Notes under the pieces: generated by a model
Databases searched by the model: none
The model's input: the letters and a program-made list of their open reading frames with translations, nothing else
Told to the model about the DNA's origin: nothing
Made by a program: the position numbers and the translations under genes
Assembly: GCF_905171775.1 (NCBI RefSeq)
Contig: NC_053501.1
Location: 18,141,254-18,205,253, forward strand
Origin: Rana temporaria
Taxonomy: Eukaryota; Chordata; Amphibia; Anura; Ranidae
Direction: 5' to 3'
Length of the DNA stretch: 64,000 nucleotides
Part shown: positions 10,066 through 19,945 of the stretch, piece after piece
Position numbering within the stretch: position 1 is the stretch's first letter
How the letters are laid out: each line of letters begins with the position of its first letter

Positions 10066-10432
10066 TTAAGTGGTTGTAAACCCTTCACAACCACTTTTAC
10101 CAACAGGTAAGCCTAGATTAAGGTTTACCTGTAGGTGCTCGAAATATCTCCTAAACCTCCACAGTTTTGGAGATATTTACAAAAGAGACGAGCGTGGATG
10201 TCTACGGCGCAGGTGCACTTTAGAAACCTTTAAAAATGGCGATCGTCATCGCCATTTCTAAAGGAGATCGTGCCGTGACTGGCGGCTCCTGTGCGCATGC
10301 GCGGGAGTGACGTCATCACGGCTCCGGCCAATCACAGCGCCAGAGCTGCAATACCAGAAGGAAGAGGGAGAAAGATGGATGCTTCGTGGAACAGGGACAT
10401 TGGTGACCCATCAGGGTTTACTTCCTCTTTAA
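10066..10432. mobile_element. TTAA-flanked element with 'GTTGTAAACCC' ends
   Basis: Starts TTAAGTGGTTGTAAACCC and ends GGGTTTACTTCCTCTTTAA, imperfect inverted repeats with TTAA at 10066-10069 and 10429-10432. The interior contains palindromes (AAATGGCGATCG..CGCCATTT at about 10234-10258) and a TGCGCATGCGCG motif at 10292-10303. At 367 bp it is a short non-autonomous element. Confidence 0.7.
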
Positions 10433-10485
10433 GTGGAACTTTAGATCTACTATGCAATACATTCCACATTCCAATATATATTTAT

Positions 10486-11269
10486 GGCCCAGATTCTCAG
10501 AGGACTTACGTCGGCGTGTCGCCATGTACGCCGTCGTAAGTCCGAATCTGACCCGTCGTATCTATGCGCCTGATTTTAGAATCAGTTCCGCATAGATATC
10601 CATTAGATCCGACAGGCGTAAGTCTCTTACGCCGTCGGATCTAAACTGCATTTTTTTTTGACCGCTAGGTGGCACTTCCATCGAATTCCGCGTGCGTATG
10701 CAAATTAGCTAGGTATGCGAATTCCGAACGTACGCGCGGCCGACGCAGTAAAGTTACGCGTTTACGTTAGGCTTTTCCAGGCGTATAGTTGCCCCTGCTA
10801 TATGAGGCGCAGCCAATGTTATACTTAACATTGGCTGCGCCTCATATAGCAGGGGCAACTATACGCAACTATGGGCCGTTGTTGCCCGCGTTGAAATTTG
10901 AAAAAGTTACGCCGTTTGCGTAAGTCGTCCGTGAATGGGGCTGGACGTCATTTACGTTCACGTCAAAACCAATGACGTCCTTGCGGCGTACTTTGGAGCA
11001 TTGCACACTGGGAAATTCCACGGACAGCGCATGCGCCGTTCCGCAAAAACGTCAATCACGTCGGGTCACAGTAGTTTAACATAAAAACACGCCCCCCCTT
11101 CCACATTTGAATTAGGCGGGCTTACGCCGGCCGATTTACGCTCGCCGCCGCAACTTATGGAGCAAGTGCTTTGAGAATACAGCACTTGCCAGTGTAAGTT
11201 GCGGCGGCATAACGTAAATCGTATACGTTACGCCGCCACAGAGTACGCCGATGTACAAGAATCTGGGCC
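10486..11269. mobile_element. TWA-flanked element, 'GGCCCAGATTC' family
   Basis: The ends GGCCCAGATTCTCAG and CAAGAATCTGGGCC are inverted repeats, with TAT on both sides (10483-10485 and 11270-11272). The interior is CpG-rich and full of TACGCCG/CGGCGTA palindromes, including the perfect 41-bp-arm hairpin at 10781-10866. Other copies are at 12245, 25310, 40317, 56757 and 60539. No protein is encoded. Confidence 0.85.
10781..10866. repeat. Perfect 41-bp-arm palindrome
   Basis: The arms at 10781-10821 and 10826-10866 are exact reverse complements around a 4-base loop (10822-10825). The arms contain GCCCCTGCTATATGAGGCGC. It lies inside the TWA element at 10486 and has no counterpart of this perfection in the other copies here. 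This suggests recent acquisition or gene-conversion-like repair. Confidence 0.95.
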
Positions 11270-11293
11270 TATATATATATATAGATCTATATA

Positions 11294-11360
11294 CAGTGGA
11301 ACCTCAGATTATGAGCATAATCCATTCCAGGAGAATGCTTGTAATCCAAAGTACTCGCAG
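11294..11360. mobile_element. Terminal fragment of mariner-type 'CAGTGGAACCT' element
   Basis: After a TA (11292-11293), CAGTGGAACCTCAGATTATG and GAATGCTTGTAATCC match, in reverse, the right end at 63650-63775, and resemble the end at 37500-37564. Such short TA-flanked elements are commonly Tc1/mariner derived. The other end was not found. Confidence 0.6.
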
Positions 11361-12244
11361 ATACTGGTGGAGCGGTTTGTTCACAAGTGATAACGGTGTC
11401 ACAGAATTCAAGGAAGTAAATATGTGGGGATCTTCACAATGTAAGTTTACAAACTCTAAGATCATTCAGAATAATAGGAGTAGGTTGGAATATAATCTGG
11501 AAATGGTATGATTTTCCATATTGAGTGTGGCTATGCTTTAACTGGAAATTAAGAGCTCTCTGGATTTCTGCCAGGGTGATGAGTATTTTTCTGTCCCTGC
11601 TGCATTTTTAAATTGATAATACATTGGTGAATTGTGCATGTTGCCGAGATGGAATGCATATGTTTCTTTTTTCTATTTTGCCAAGGCATATGCATATCCT
11701 GTGCAGTACAACCAAATCTGGTGCGTTGAAGATCGGATATTGTGTAGACAGAATAATTTATCTTACCACTCTATTTTCTATATAAACACTGAATTAAAGT
11801 GAGTAATAATGCAGTGTAGATATTTATCATGTTTAGCTCTTGAATGGGAACACGTTGAGTGCCGATTATACATTTCAGGACACCTTGGAAGCATAAGCCT
11901 ATGCAGAAGTCATGGAAACCCGAGGCAGTACGGGAGTCATCTTCCCCAGACATGAATATTTATCTTCATCTGTACTCTATGAACCATGCTTTTCCTAGCA
12001 ATGATCACTAAGTGGTTTACTATGAAGACAAATAAGGTGTAAGTTGTGTGCGCCCATATTTTTTTATTTTTTTTCCCAATAAAATATTTTTCTCTTCCTT
12101 TATTTATATAGTCATTAACCTTTGCCTGATGTAATACAACTTGCTGCCAATCACAGCCTATTGGCAGTTTGGTGTAACAATTTTTATAAGCCAATCCCAG
12201 CGTGGTCAGTTTTCTAGCGCATGGAATCTTGTGCTGACTTCTAT
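11361..12244. other. No recognisable gene or repeat
   Basis: A/T-rich sequence with no coding frame or tandem repeat that I can support. It may be unique host DNA. Confidence 0.5.
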
Positions 12245-12959
12245 GGGGCAGATCCACAGAGCGGAGTATGCGGCGTATCTACTGATACGCCGGCGTACTT
12301 TCAAATTTCCCGCGTCGTATCTTTAGTTTGAATCTCAAACCAAGATACGACGGCATCTGGGTTTGATCCGACAGGCGTATGGCTTTGTACGCCTTCGGAT
12401 CTTAGATGCAATACTTCGGCGTCCGCAGGGTGGAGTTCGTCGTTTTCCGCGTCGAGTATGCAAATTAGCTATTTCCGACGATCCACGAACGTACGCTCGG
12501 CCGGCGCATTCTCTTACAACGTCTCTAGTCGGCTTTTTTCGGCGTATAGTTAAAGCTGGTGTTTTGCGGCGTATAGTTAGACTTGCCATGTTAAGTATGG
12601 CCATCGTTCCCGCGTTTACTTTGAATTTTTTTTTTTTGCGTTAGCGTCGTGAATCGGGATGGACGTATTCACGTCTATGTTAAAAAAAAAAATGACGTCC
12701 TTGCGACGTCATTTAGCGCAATGCACGGCGGAAATTTAGGGACGGCGCATGCACAGTTCAATCAGGCGGCGGGACGCGCTTCATTTAATTGAACACGCCC
12801 CCTAATTGCCGATTTGAATTACGCCGTCAGAGATAGACTACGCCGCCGTAAACTGTACGGCGCAAAATCTTAAGGATTCGAACTTAAAGCCAGGTAAGTA
12901 CGGCGGCGTAGCGTATCTCTGATACGCTGCGCGGGTGCAGATCTCAGTGGATCTGCCCC
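12245..12959. mobile_element. TWA-flanked element, 'GGGGCAGATCCACAG' variant
   Basis: The ends GGGGCAGATCCACAGAGC and CTCAGTGGATCTGCCCC are inverted, with TAT duplicated at 12242-12244 and 12960-12962. The interior is rich in TACGCCG palindromes, as in the copy at 10486. Both ends are intact. No transposase frame is present. Confidence 0.85.
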
Positions 12960-13055
12960 TATCTCTCTATCTCTCCTTCTTCCCACTGCTGCTACCATTA
13001 CAAAACCAAATAATGACATCACTCACGCCCAATGAATTATCTATAACCACTTGCC

Positions 13056-13155
13056 TTTTTCTGACATTTGTAGTAAAAAAAAATTATTCTTTGCTAGAAA
13101 ATTACTTGGAACCCCCAAACATTTTATATATGTTGCCAAATGGTTGCTACTGAAA
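13056..13155 (-). repeat. Fragment of the 'TATATAATGTTTGGGG' dispersed repeat
   Basis: The sequence TTTGCTAGAAAATTACTTGG with CCCCCAAACATTTTATATAT is the reverse complement of 22370-22440. It lies directly left of a foldback element. Confidence 0.65.
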
Positions 13156-13171
13156 AGTTTTCATATTAAGC

Positions 13172-13732
13172 ACCGTATTTTCCGGCGTATAAGACGACCT
13201 TTTGGGCTTAAAGTGGAGGTTCACCCAAAAAATCAATTTTTAACATTAGATTGAGGCTTATTTTGGGAAGCAGAATCGAGTGTTTTTTTTAAAATCAATG
13301 CAGTACTTACCGTTTTAGAGATAGATGTTCTCCCGCCGCTTCCGGGTATGGTCTTCGGGACTGGGCGTTCCTATTTGATTGACAGCCTTCCGACGGTCGC
13401 ATACAGCGCGTCACGAGTTCACGAAAGTAGCCAAACGTCGGTGCGCAGGCGCCGTATAGAGCTGCACCGACGTTCGGCTTCTTTCGGCAACTGGTGACGC
13501 GCTGTATGCGACCGTCGGAAGGCTGTCAATCAAATAGGAACGACCAGTCCCGAAGACCATACCCGGAAGCCACGGAGAACATCAATCTCTAAAACGGTAC
13601 TGCATTCATTTTAAAAAAAACACCGGATTGTGCTTAGTAAAATTAGCCTCAATCTAATGTTAAATTATTTTTTTTGGGTGAACTCCCGCTTTAAAAACTT
13701 GCCTCAAAACTCGGGGGTCGTCTTATACGCCA
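13172..13732. mobile_element. Foldback element, 'CCGTATTTTCCGGCGTATAA' family, split
   Basis: The left end ACCGTATTTTCCGGCGTATA and right GGGTCGTCTTATACGCC are inverted. The right terminus is truncated. The TTAA element at 13208-13694 is inserted only 36 bp from the left end, so almost all the host sequence is terminal. Related copies are at 16690, 18177 and 23080. Confidence 0.75.
13208..13694. mobile_element. TTAA-flanked element that is one long inverted repeat
   Basis: TTAAAGTGGAGGTTCACCC (left) and GGGTGAACTCCCGCTTTAA (right) are inverted ends bounded by TTAA. Complementarity continues through nearly the whole element. For example, GACGGTCGCATACAGCGCGT near 13393 pairs with ACGCGCTGTATGCGACCGTC near 13496. 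Arms are roughly 240 bp with few mismatches. Relatives with less symmetry are at 18862, 22487, 32886, 44801 and 53948. Confidence 0.85.
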
Positions 13733-13740
13733 TTATTCAA

Positions 13741-14049
13741 AAGCCACACCTCCTCCTTGTGCTGTTCCGTGATAGGCGAAACACTTGGTTTCCCAGAAGA
13801 GCCTCTGTTCGGTGTTCCGCCTTGTGCTGTTTACACACAGCTGTCCCCGTTCTTCAGCTCCGGGGACCGATCGTGGGACTCCAGCGGCGATCGGGTCAGC
13901 GAGTCCCGCGGCCACGGTCACGGAGCTTCAGACCGGGTCATGTGCACGCGCGACCCCATGGCTGGGCTTAAAGAGCCACGTACATGTACGTGCCCAGCCG
14001 TGCCATTCTGCCGACGTATATCGGCGTGAAGGGGTCCTTAAGTGGTTAA
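13741..14049 (+). mobile_element. Right end of a 'TTAACCACTT' family copy
   Basis: The segment from GTTCTTCAGCTCCGGGGACC to TCCTTAAGTGGTTAA aligns with 55180-55386, the right end of the copy at 53940. The left part, including the conserved core, is missing. The TTAA is at 14046-14049. Confidence 0.8.
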
Positions 14050-14158
14050 AGGAACCAATTTAGAAAATAAAAAAGAAACCTTTACAACCCCTTTAAGACT
14101 GGGATAAATTTCATGCGCGTGTAAAGGCAGGCATCCCAATACTTTTGGTTATATAGTG
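14046..14158. mobile_element. Two adjoining fragments: 'GTTGTAAAGG' family end and Tc1 end
   Basis: 14046-14097 ends ACCTTTACAACCCCTTTAA, an inverted end of the 24747 family. 14120-14158 contains CATCCCAATACTTTTGG followed by TATATAGTGTA, a typical Tc1-like terminus. Neither has coding sequence. Confidence 0.6.
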
Positions 14159-14877
14159 TACACACAGTTGTGTTGACCTATCCATATGAGCCACATTTCT
14201 GTGCCCTTTTCCTCCACTTGCCCCCATGCGATAAACAAAATTCAGGTTTTACAGAAGTCTGCCATCAATAAATTCTGGTTCAGTCCTTTCAGAGCTTTCC
14301 CGGCTTCTTTTATAACTCAGAGGAGTCTGGCAGCTCCGTGGCACTAAAATGAACATGTTCTTTTTTTTTTGTTCTTTTTTTTTTTTCAGACGTAATAAAA
14401 TAAGTCATAAAAAAGCTGAAGAGATCTGGAAAATACAGAGCAAGCAGTTTATTTCTTCATTACCTAAAAAGACAAAAAGACGATTTTTTTTGTCTCTTCT
14501 TGATTGTACAAAATTGTCTCAGCATTCATTCTCTCGGTGTATCATTTAATAATCAGCAGAATTTCCACACAGCTGCTTTTGATGCAGTTACTTTAGAATA
14601 AAGGTGCGATATAAGAAGTATGCACTTATTGTACAGGAATGAATTTCGCCATAGACGTGAGATGGAAGCACAAAAGATGACCAGTTTTTTTAGAATAGAG
14701 AATAAAAACACAAGTTTGTGTTGACCAAGTGTACATACTTTGGTACTGGGCAGACACTGGCCCTGACACTGCCAGGGAACTAGCATTGTCAGAAGGAGGC
14801 CAGCATTGACAGCCCCATACTTAGCTGATGACAGTTGGACCTCAACTTGCAATTTCCCTAAAGCCCCCTTCTAATGA
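14159..14877. other. No recognisable gene or complete repeat
   Basis: Contains T-runs near 14360-14385 and otherwise ordinary sequence. The largest minus-strand frame (14553-14852) shows no recognisable domain. Confidence 0.5.
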
Positions 14878-15235
14878 ATGAATGAATGACTTGTATAGCG
14901 CTACACATGCGAACTGAATCGCCTCTGGGTGCTTTTTACAGCCAGTGTCTGCTTGGCTGGTGCGGTCATTTTACCCCGTAGGAACTTGACACGCTTGGGA
15001 CATATAGTCATACACACAGATATACATATATATACTGGGCCAATTTGGACAAGATCCAATTTACCTACCAGCATGTCCTTGGAGTGTGGGAGGAAACCGG
15101 AGTACCCGGAGGAAACCCACGCAGGCACAGGCAGAACAAGCAAACTCCAGGCAGATGGTATCGTGGTCAGGATTCGAATCAGCGACCCTTTTGCTGCTAG
15201 GCGAAAGTGCTACTGACTACACCACTGTGCTGGGT
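14878..15235 (-). mobile_element. tRNA-derived SINE with L2-type 3' tail
   Basis: On the minus strand the 5' region carries A-box-like TGGTGTAGTCAGTAGC and B-box GATTCGAATCC (reverse complement of 15170-15180), the RNA polymerase III promoter of tRNA-derived SINEs. The central TGGGTTTCCTCCGGGTACTC and CCGGTTTCCTCCCACACTCC blocks are widely conserved in vertebrate SINEs. I think this is the V-SINE type, with moderate confidence. The 3' tail (14878-14925) matches the LINE 3' end at 30793-30850 and finishes in ATTCATTCATT repeats. A dinucleotide-rich insertion lies at about 15003-15040. Confidence 0.85.
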
Positions 15236-15350
15236 GAGGGGCCAAAAATGACTTCTCACCAGGCGGGGCTTCTAGTAATTTGCGGGGCCCTCTGTAGCTT
15301 TGTGGGGCCCTAAGCGGCTTGCATAGTGAGCCTATAGGGCGGATCGGCCC
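15236..15350 (+). repeat. Dispersed 'CCTATAGGGCGGATCGGCCCTG' type repeat
   Basis: Reverse complement of 5083-5180, with TGACTTCTCACCAGGCGGGG and GCATAGTGAGCCTATAGGGC. The end GGCCCTG resembles hAT-type termini (CAGGGCC). The other end was not found here. Confidence 0.6.
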
Positions 15351-15757
15351 TGTGTACACATGACCGGTTTTCCCGTCGGAATAAACTCCGACCGTCCTTC
15401 AGAAGGAATTCCGCTCAAGTTGTCTTACATACACACGGTCACACCAAATTCTGACAGTCAAGGACGCGGTCACATACAATACTACGACGTGCCGAGAAAA
15501 CTTAAGTTCAATGCTTCCCGAGAATGCGTCGACTTGATTCTAAGCATGCATGGTTTTTAGTCCGTCGGAATTGCATCCAGACGAACGGAAATTCCGTTAT
15601 AATTTTTTTTCCTCCGAAAAATTTAGAACATGTTTTCTAATTCCATCAGAATTTCAGACGGGAAAATTCCAATGGGTCCTACACATGGACGAAATATCCG
15701 ATGAAAAGCTTCCGTCTGACTTTTTCCGTTGAAAATTCCGCTCATGTGTACAAGGCA
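15351..15757. mobile_element. TWA-type 'GTACACACG' family element
   Basis: The left end TGTACACATGACCGGTTTTC and right CTCATGTGTACAAGGC with following ATAA match the family. Internal GTCGGAAT/ATTCCGAC repeats and GAGAATGCGTCGACTTGATT resemble the copies at 47308 and 59632. The left terminus is lost at the junction with the repeat at 15236-15350. Confidence 0.7.
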
Positions 15758-15865
15758 TAAGTCTCAGCATCAGCAGGCAGCCGCCGCTCCATTTGCACAT
15801 AGTGTCAGAGGCGCGGCGGAGGACTGTGTCCTGACTCCAGAATGAATGGAAGCAAGCAAACATTC

Positions 15866-15952
15866 ATTGATGGGCACTGGAGAGGCTGCATTGATAGGCG
15901 CTGGTGAGGCTGCATTTGATGGACGCTGGTGAGGCAGCATTTGATGGGTCCT
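15866..15952. repeat. Minisatellite, about 23-bp unit
   Basis: Four imperfect units of GATGGGCGCTGGTGAGGCTG plus a short spacer. Confidence 0.7.
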
Positions 15953-16239
15953 TTGGTAAAAAGGTGGGGTATACATGGGCATGACAAAGGCAGTGGAGTG
16001 AGGGATGGAGCCGAGGGGGAGGCGGCAAAATTAGGTTTTGCCTAGGGTGTCAAAAATCCTTCCACCAACAGGTACAGTAGATGTAGCTGCTGACTTTTAT
16101 TTTTATAAAGATGAGTGAATATCCTATTTAAGGTACCCATAGGCAAGAAGTAACAGTCACTCAGGCCAGATTAGGTTATGGTCTCATATATACATACAGT
16201 ACATATATATATATATATATACAGGGCTTTTTTTCAGGG
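15953..16239. repeat. Microsatellite and fragment zone
   Basis: 16066-16110 is a fragment of the TTAA family with TGTAGCTGCTGACTTTTA, also found at 22930 and 44850. An (AT)n tract lies at about 16198-16220. The rest is ordinary sequence. Confidence 0.55.
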
Positions 16240-16394
16240 ATGCTAGCATGCTAAGAAACTTTTGTCTGCTGGAAACCTGTCCGCTAGGCCGGAAAAATGT
16301 CTGGTCGGCCCTACACACGGTCGGACATGTCCGCGGAAACTGGTCCGCGGACCAGTTTCAGCAGACATGTTCGGTCGTGTATACGAGGCCTTAG
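16240..16394. mobile_element. Right end of TWA-type element (GGACATGTCCG variant)
   Basis: GCATGCTAAGAAAC, GGTCGGACATGTCCGCGG and GTATACGAGGCCTTA match the subfamily seen at 58344-58780, read from the other end. The TTA after GGCC fits the TWA target. Confidence 0.7.
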
Positions 16395-16689
16395 AATTTG
16401 AAAAATATTCAAATTTGAAAACTTTTTGAATTTCGAAAACAATTTGAATTTGAAAATTCAGATGGATTAGAATACGAATAAACAAAACTAATTCTGAAAA
16501 CAAATGAAACGGATTAAACATATTTAACTAAACAAATTTATGTAAATAATGATTTGAAACTAAACAAATCGTTTCGTTCTGCACGTAATATATTATAATA
16601 AAAAAATACTTACTTATGGGTTGAAATGGTTTGATAAGTAAGATGGAATAACGGTGCACTTGTGACAACTACAGTATATAAGTAGCATA
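16395..16689. repeat. A/T-rich 'AATTTGAA' degenerate repeat
   Basis: Repeated AATTTGAAA and GAATACGAAT motifs across 16395-16590 resemble a degenerate low-complexity family. A faint relative is at 33465-33600. The remainder to 16689 is A/T rich without features. Confidence 0.45.
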
Positions 16690-17222
16690 TACCGCGCGCC
16701 GGCGTATAGCACGCACCCCAACCTGAGAAGGGAAGTTTAGGGCAAAAACTTACTTTTTGGATGCTCAGCCTTGTCAGTGTCCATCTGCTGTCGGCGTCCA
16801 TTGGCGGCCTTGTCCGGCGTCCGTCTGTGGCCTTGTCCGGCGTCCGTCCAGCCTTGTCTGTGTCCGTCGCGTCCGTCTGCCGGTCCGTCCAGCCTTGTCG
16901 TTGTTCGTCGCGTCCGTCTGCCAGAGATTGCAGCGTTGAATTTGGCGCCTCGGTCGAGCTGTGCAGAGCCGGATTTCCGGTGTGTTCGGCTCCTCTCGGC
17001 TTCACTCGGCTCCTCTCGCGAGGCTGCGCGAGGAGCTGAGTGTGGCCGAGCCTAGCCAAGTGTGCAGTACACTCGGCTCGGCCTTTGTCGGGCTTTGTCG
17101 TCGGCGCTCAGAGACAGCGAGGATTGGCTGTCTCTGAGGAGGATCGGCGTATATCGCGCACCCACGATTTTCCCCTGATTTTAAGGGGAAAAAAGTGCGC
17201 GGTATACGCCGATTAATACGGT
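16690..17222. mobile_element. Foldback element, 'CCGTATTTATCGGCGTATA' family
   Basis: The right end GCGCGGTATACGCCGATTAA with ATACGGTA is intact. The left end is degenerate (GCCGGCGTATAGCACGC). The middle has a CGTCCGTC-type tandem repeat (about 16800-16925) and inverted GGCTCGGC/GCCGAGCC segments. The long frames on both strands (up to 149 codons) come from this GC-rich repeat and have no domain I recognise. Confidence 0.75.
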
Positions 17223-18176
17223 ACCTCTCCATCTGAATGTCTGGTGATGGACTTTTAACCCTTCCCAAAACCAAAACTCGAAAAACGACGATTTGCCTTC
17301 AGATATACATTTAAAGCTCTATCTATGATTACATTTCAGTGAATCTGCGCATATCCCGCAAAACTCCCAAATCCCAGTATGCATTCTACGCAATATCTCC
17401 AAATACAATTTACAATTGATAGGGTGGCAATATACTTTCCTATCATATGCTTTACAGACGTGTAGCACTTTGGTACATTCACTTTATTTTCTCCATAAAT
17501 AACCTATAATGAATAATCCTGTGACAACCATCCCACCTGGTGCTTCAGAGGACTGAATAAACAATAATTGATAGAATTTACCAACTCTGTCACAGAGCAC
17601 TATATCCTCATAATGGTGGCTTTGCAGTTTGGCTTTTAGTTAGGATTGGAATGTATATAAAAAAGGCTGAGACCTATTATACTAAGTGCTGTAATGTTCC
17701 ATTCTGATATCATGAGTTCAGGCAGTAATCTGAAAGAACCTGATAGCACTCGCTATATTTGAAAGTATTTGCTTTAAAAGAACCAGGCTTGTATGAATGG
17801 GTTTACAGTGCTCTGTCCTTGAACTCAGGCAAATACATATTTTAAAGGGTTAATGGGGACTTGCAATAAAAAAATATAATTATTTTTTCAACAGGGGTTC
17901 CTCGGCTTCGTAACCTGAAGAGGTCATAAAGAAACCCATAGGCCCCCTATCCTCCCGTGGACTAAAGGCTGTCCAGAGAAATACAAAGGATTAAAACTGT
18001 GCAACAAAACCAAATGCCACCAGAGAGTGGCGCTACTAGTAATCAGTTTTCTCTGTGAGACCTGCGGGGGAAAGGGGGAGAGCTTTGTGTATTATTACAC
18101 AGTGAGGACACAAAAAATATATTTAACTTCACAACCTCTTCCACCACCCTTTAGTCTATTGCTCCATCAGGGTTAG
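17223..18176. other. No recognisable gene or repeat
   Basis: About 950 bp of ordinary sequence with no supported feature. It may be unique DNA. Confidence 0.5.
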
Positions 18177-18743
18177 TACTGTATTTATCGGCGTATACTG
18201 CGCACTTTTTCCCCTTCAGGGGAAAATCGTGGGTGCGCGATATACGCCGATCCCCACTGTCTGACATTGGCCGAGCCGAGTGTACTGCGCACTCGGCTAG
18301 GCCACGCTCGGCTCCGCCCGCAGCCACGCGAGAGGAGCCGAGTGAAGCAGGAAATCTGGCTCTGCACAGCGCGCCAAATTCAAATACACGACGCTGCAAC
18401 CCTGCAGACGGACACCCACAAGGCTCGACGGACCCCGCTGCAGACGGACACCCACAAGGCTCGATGGACCGTGCCGCAGACGGACACCCACAAGGCTTGA
18501 CGGACCCCACGCAAGGCCGCAGACGGACGCCAGACAAGGCCGCGATGGACGCAGGGCAGGAGAGCAGACGGACACCGACAAGGCTGGACGGACCCCGCGC
18601 AAGACCGCAGAAGGACGCCGGACAAGGCCCCTGATGGAAGCCGGGCAAGACATCCAAAATGTACTTTTTTCCCTAAACTTCCCTTCTCAGCTTTGGGTGC
18701 GCGCTATACGCCGACACGCGGTATATGCCGATAAATACGGTAT
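18177..18743. mobile_element. Foldback element, 'CCGTATTTATCGGCGTATA' family
   Basis: The ends TACTGTATTTATCGGCGTAT and GCCGATAAATACGGTA are inverted, with TA on both sides. The interior has GACGGACACCCACAAGGCT tandem units (about 18405-18640), the reverse of the CGTCCGTC units at 16690. The reading frames of up to 168 codons here are by-products of the GC-rich tandem units. Confidence 0.85.
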
Positions 18744-18795
18744 TTAAATATTGCTCTCTGCTCTAACACTGTAAAATACTAAGTGAAGTGCTAAT

Positions 18796-19945
18796 ACAGT
18801 GCCTTGCAAAATTATTCACCCCCTTGGCCTTTTTCGTGTTTTGTTGCCTCACAACCTGGAATTAAAGCGGCGGTTCACCCTCAATAGAAACTGCGGCTTA
18901 ATAAGACCGGCACAATAAGTACATGTAAAGTCCGCTATCGATAATTTTTTAAATGATTCCAATACCTTGATTCAGGAGACAATACCAGCCACTTCCGAGT
19001 ATCGGGAGTGGGCGTGACATTTCATTTCTAAGAGCCCCAATGTCTCCTGGGAGCACAGCGTCACGCTTCCCAGGAGACGAGTGATAAGACAGATTCACAA
19101 AATATCACAGGATTTTACTCATCACGTGACCCATGAAGCAGGTAACGTGATGATGACAGATCGAATTCCCGGAAGCATTTGCTTGGAGGCTTCACGCTGT
19201 CCACAAGCAAAATGGAAACGGGCAGAAGAAATTTTTATAAAGACAGATTTCATGCCGAGGGTAAATGTGGGGCAGTAGAAACATGACAGATGTGAGTACA
19301 ATTTTAATAACATTGCAAGAGTTAAATTAAGAAAGAAAAAAAAAACGTCCGGACCGCGGAACCCCCGCTTTAACATGGATTGTTTAAGGATTTGCATCAT
19401 TTAATTCACAGAAAATGACCACAACTTTGAAGATGTTTTTTTTTATTGTGAAGCAAACAACAAATAGGACAAAATGACATAAAAAAATCAATCTGCATAA
19501 CTATTCACCCCCCTAAAGAGCCACCTTTTGCGGCTATCACAGCTCCAAGTCTCTTTGGATAAGTCTCTATGAGCTTGCCACAACTTACCAATGGGATTTT
19601 TGCCCATCCCTCCTTGCAAAACTGCCCCAGCTTCTTCAAGTTGGATGGTTTGCGCTTGTGAACAGCAATCTTTAAGTCTGACCACAGATTTTCTATTGGA
19701 TTGAGGTCTGGGCTTTGACTAGGCCATTCCAACACTTTTACATATTTCCCCTCAAACCACTCAAGTGTTGCTTTAGCAGTGTGTTTGGGGTCATTGTACT
19801 GCTGGAAGGTGAACCTAGCCTCAAATCACACACAGAGTGGTACAGGTTTTGCTCAAGAATATCCCTGTATTTAGCACCATCCATCTTTCCCTCAACTCTG
19901 ACCAGTTTTCCAGGCCGGACTGCTGAAATACATTCCCACAGCATG
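18796..19945 (-). pseudogene. Tc1-type transposase remnant, split and 5'-truncated
   Basis: On the minus strand three frames together encode the C-terminal half of a Tc1-like transposase. 19944-19738 starts MLWECISAVRPGKLVRVEGK. The sequence then shifts frame at the region of the second catalytic Asp and the DNDPKHT-type motif. 19735-19505 reads LEWPSQSPDLNPIENLW around the catalytic Glu, and then AVHKRKPSNL. At least two frameshifts make it non-functional. The 3' terminal repeat (CAGTGCCTTGCAAAATTATT on the plus strand) is at 18796. A TTAA element sits at 18862-19373, and the 5' half is lost at 19945, where other sequence begins. Confidence 0.92.
18862..19373. mobile_element. TTAA-flanked element, 'AAAGCGGNGTTC' family
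   Basis: Begins TTAAAGCGGCGGTTCACCC and ends AACCCCCGCTTTAA. Removal leaves ACCTGGAATTAACATGGATT, which restores the Tc1 terminal region. The interior has an inverted TCCCAGGAGAC pair and no coding sequence. Confidence 0.85.

Noticed and set aside
15121..15235. Possible tRNA gene from B-box GATTCGAATCC
   Set aside because: The cloverleaf is not complete, and the sequence continues into the typical SINE centre and L2-type tail, so it is a SINE head.
16610..17059. 149-codon minus-strand frame
   Set aside because: It covers the tandem units of the foldback at 16690 and reads out into A/T-rich flank. No family similarity seen.
18151..18657. 168-codon minus-strand frame and opposing 133-codon plus frame
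   Set aside because: Both lie within a foldback element's GACGGACACC tandem units. Open frames on both strands reflect low stop-codon content in GC-rich DNA.
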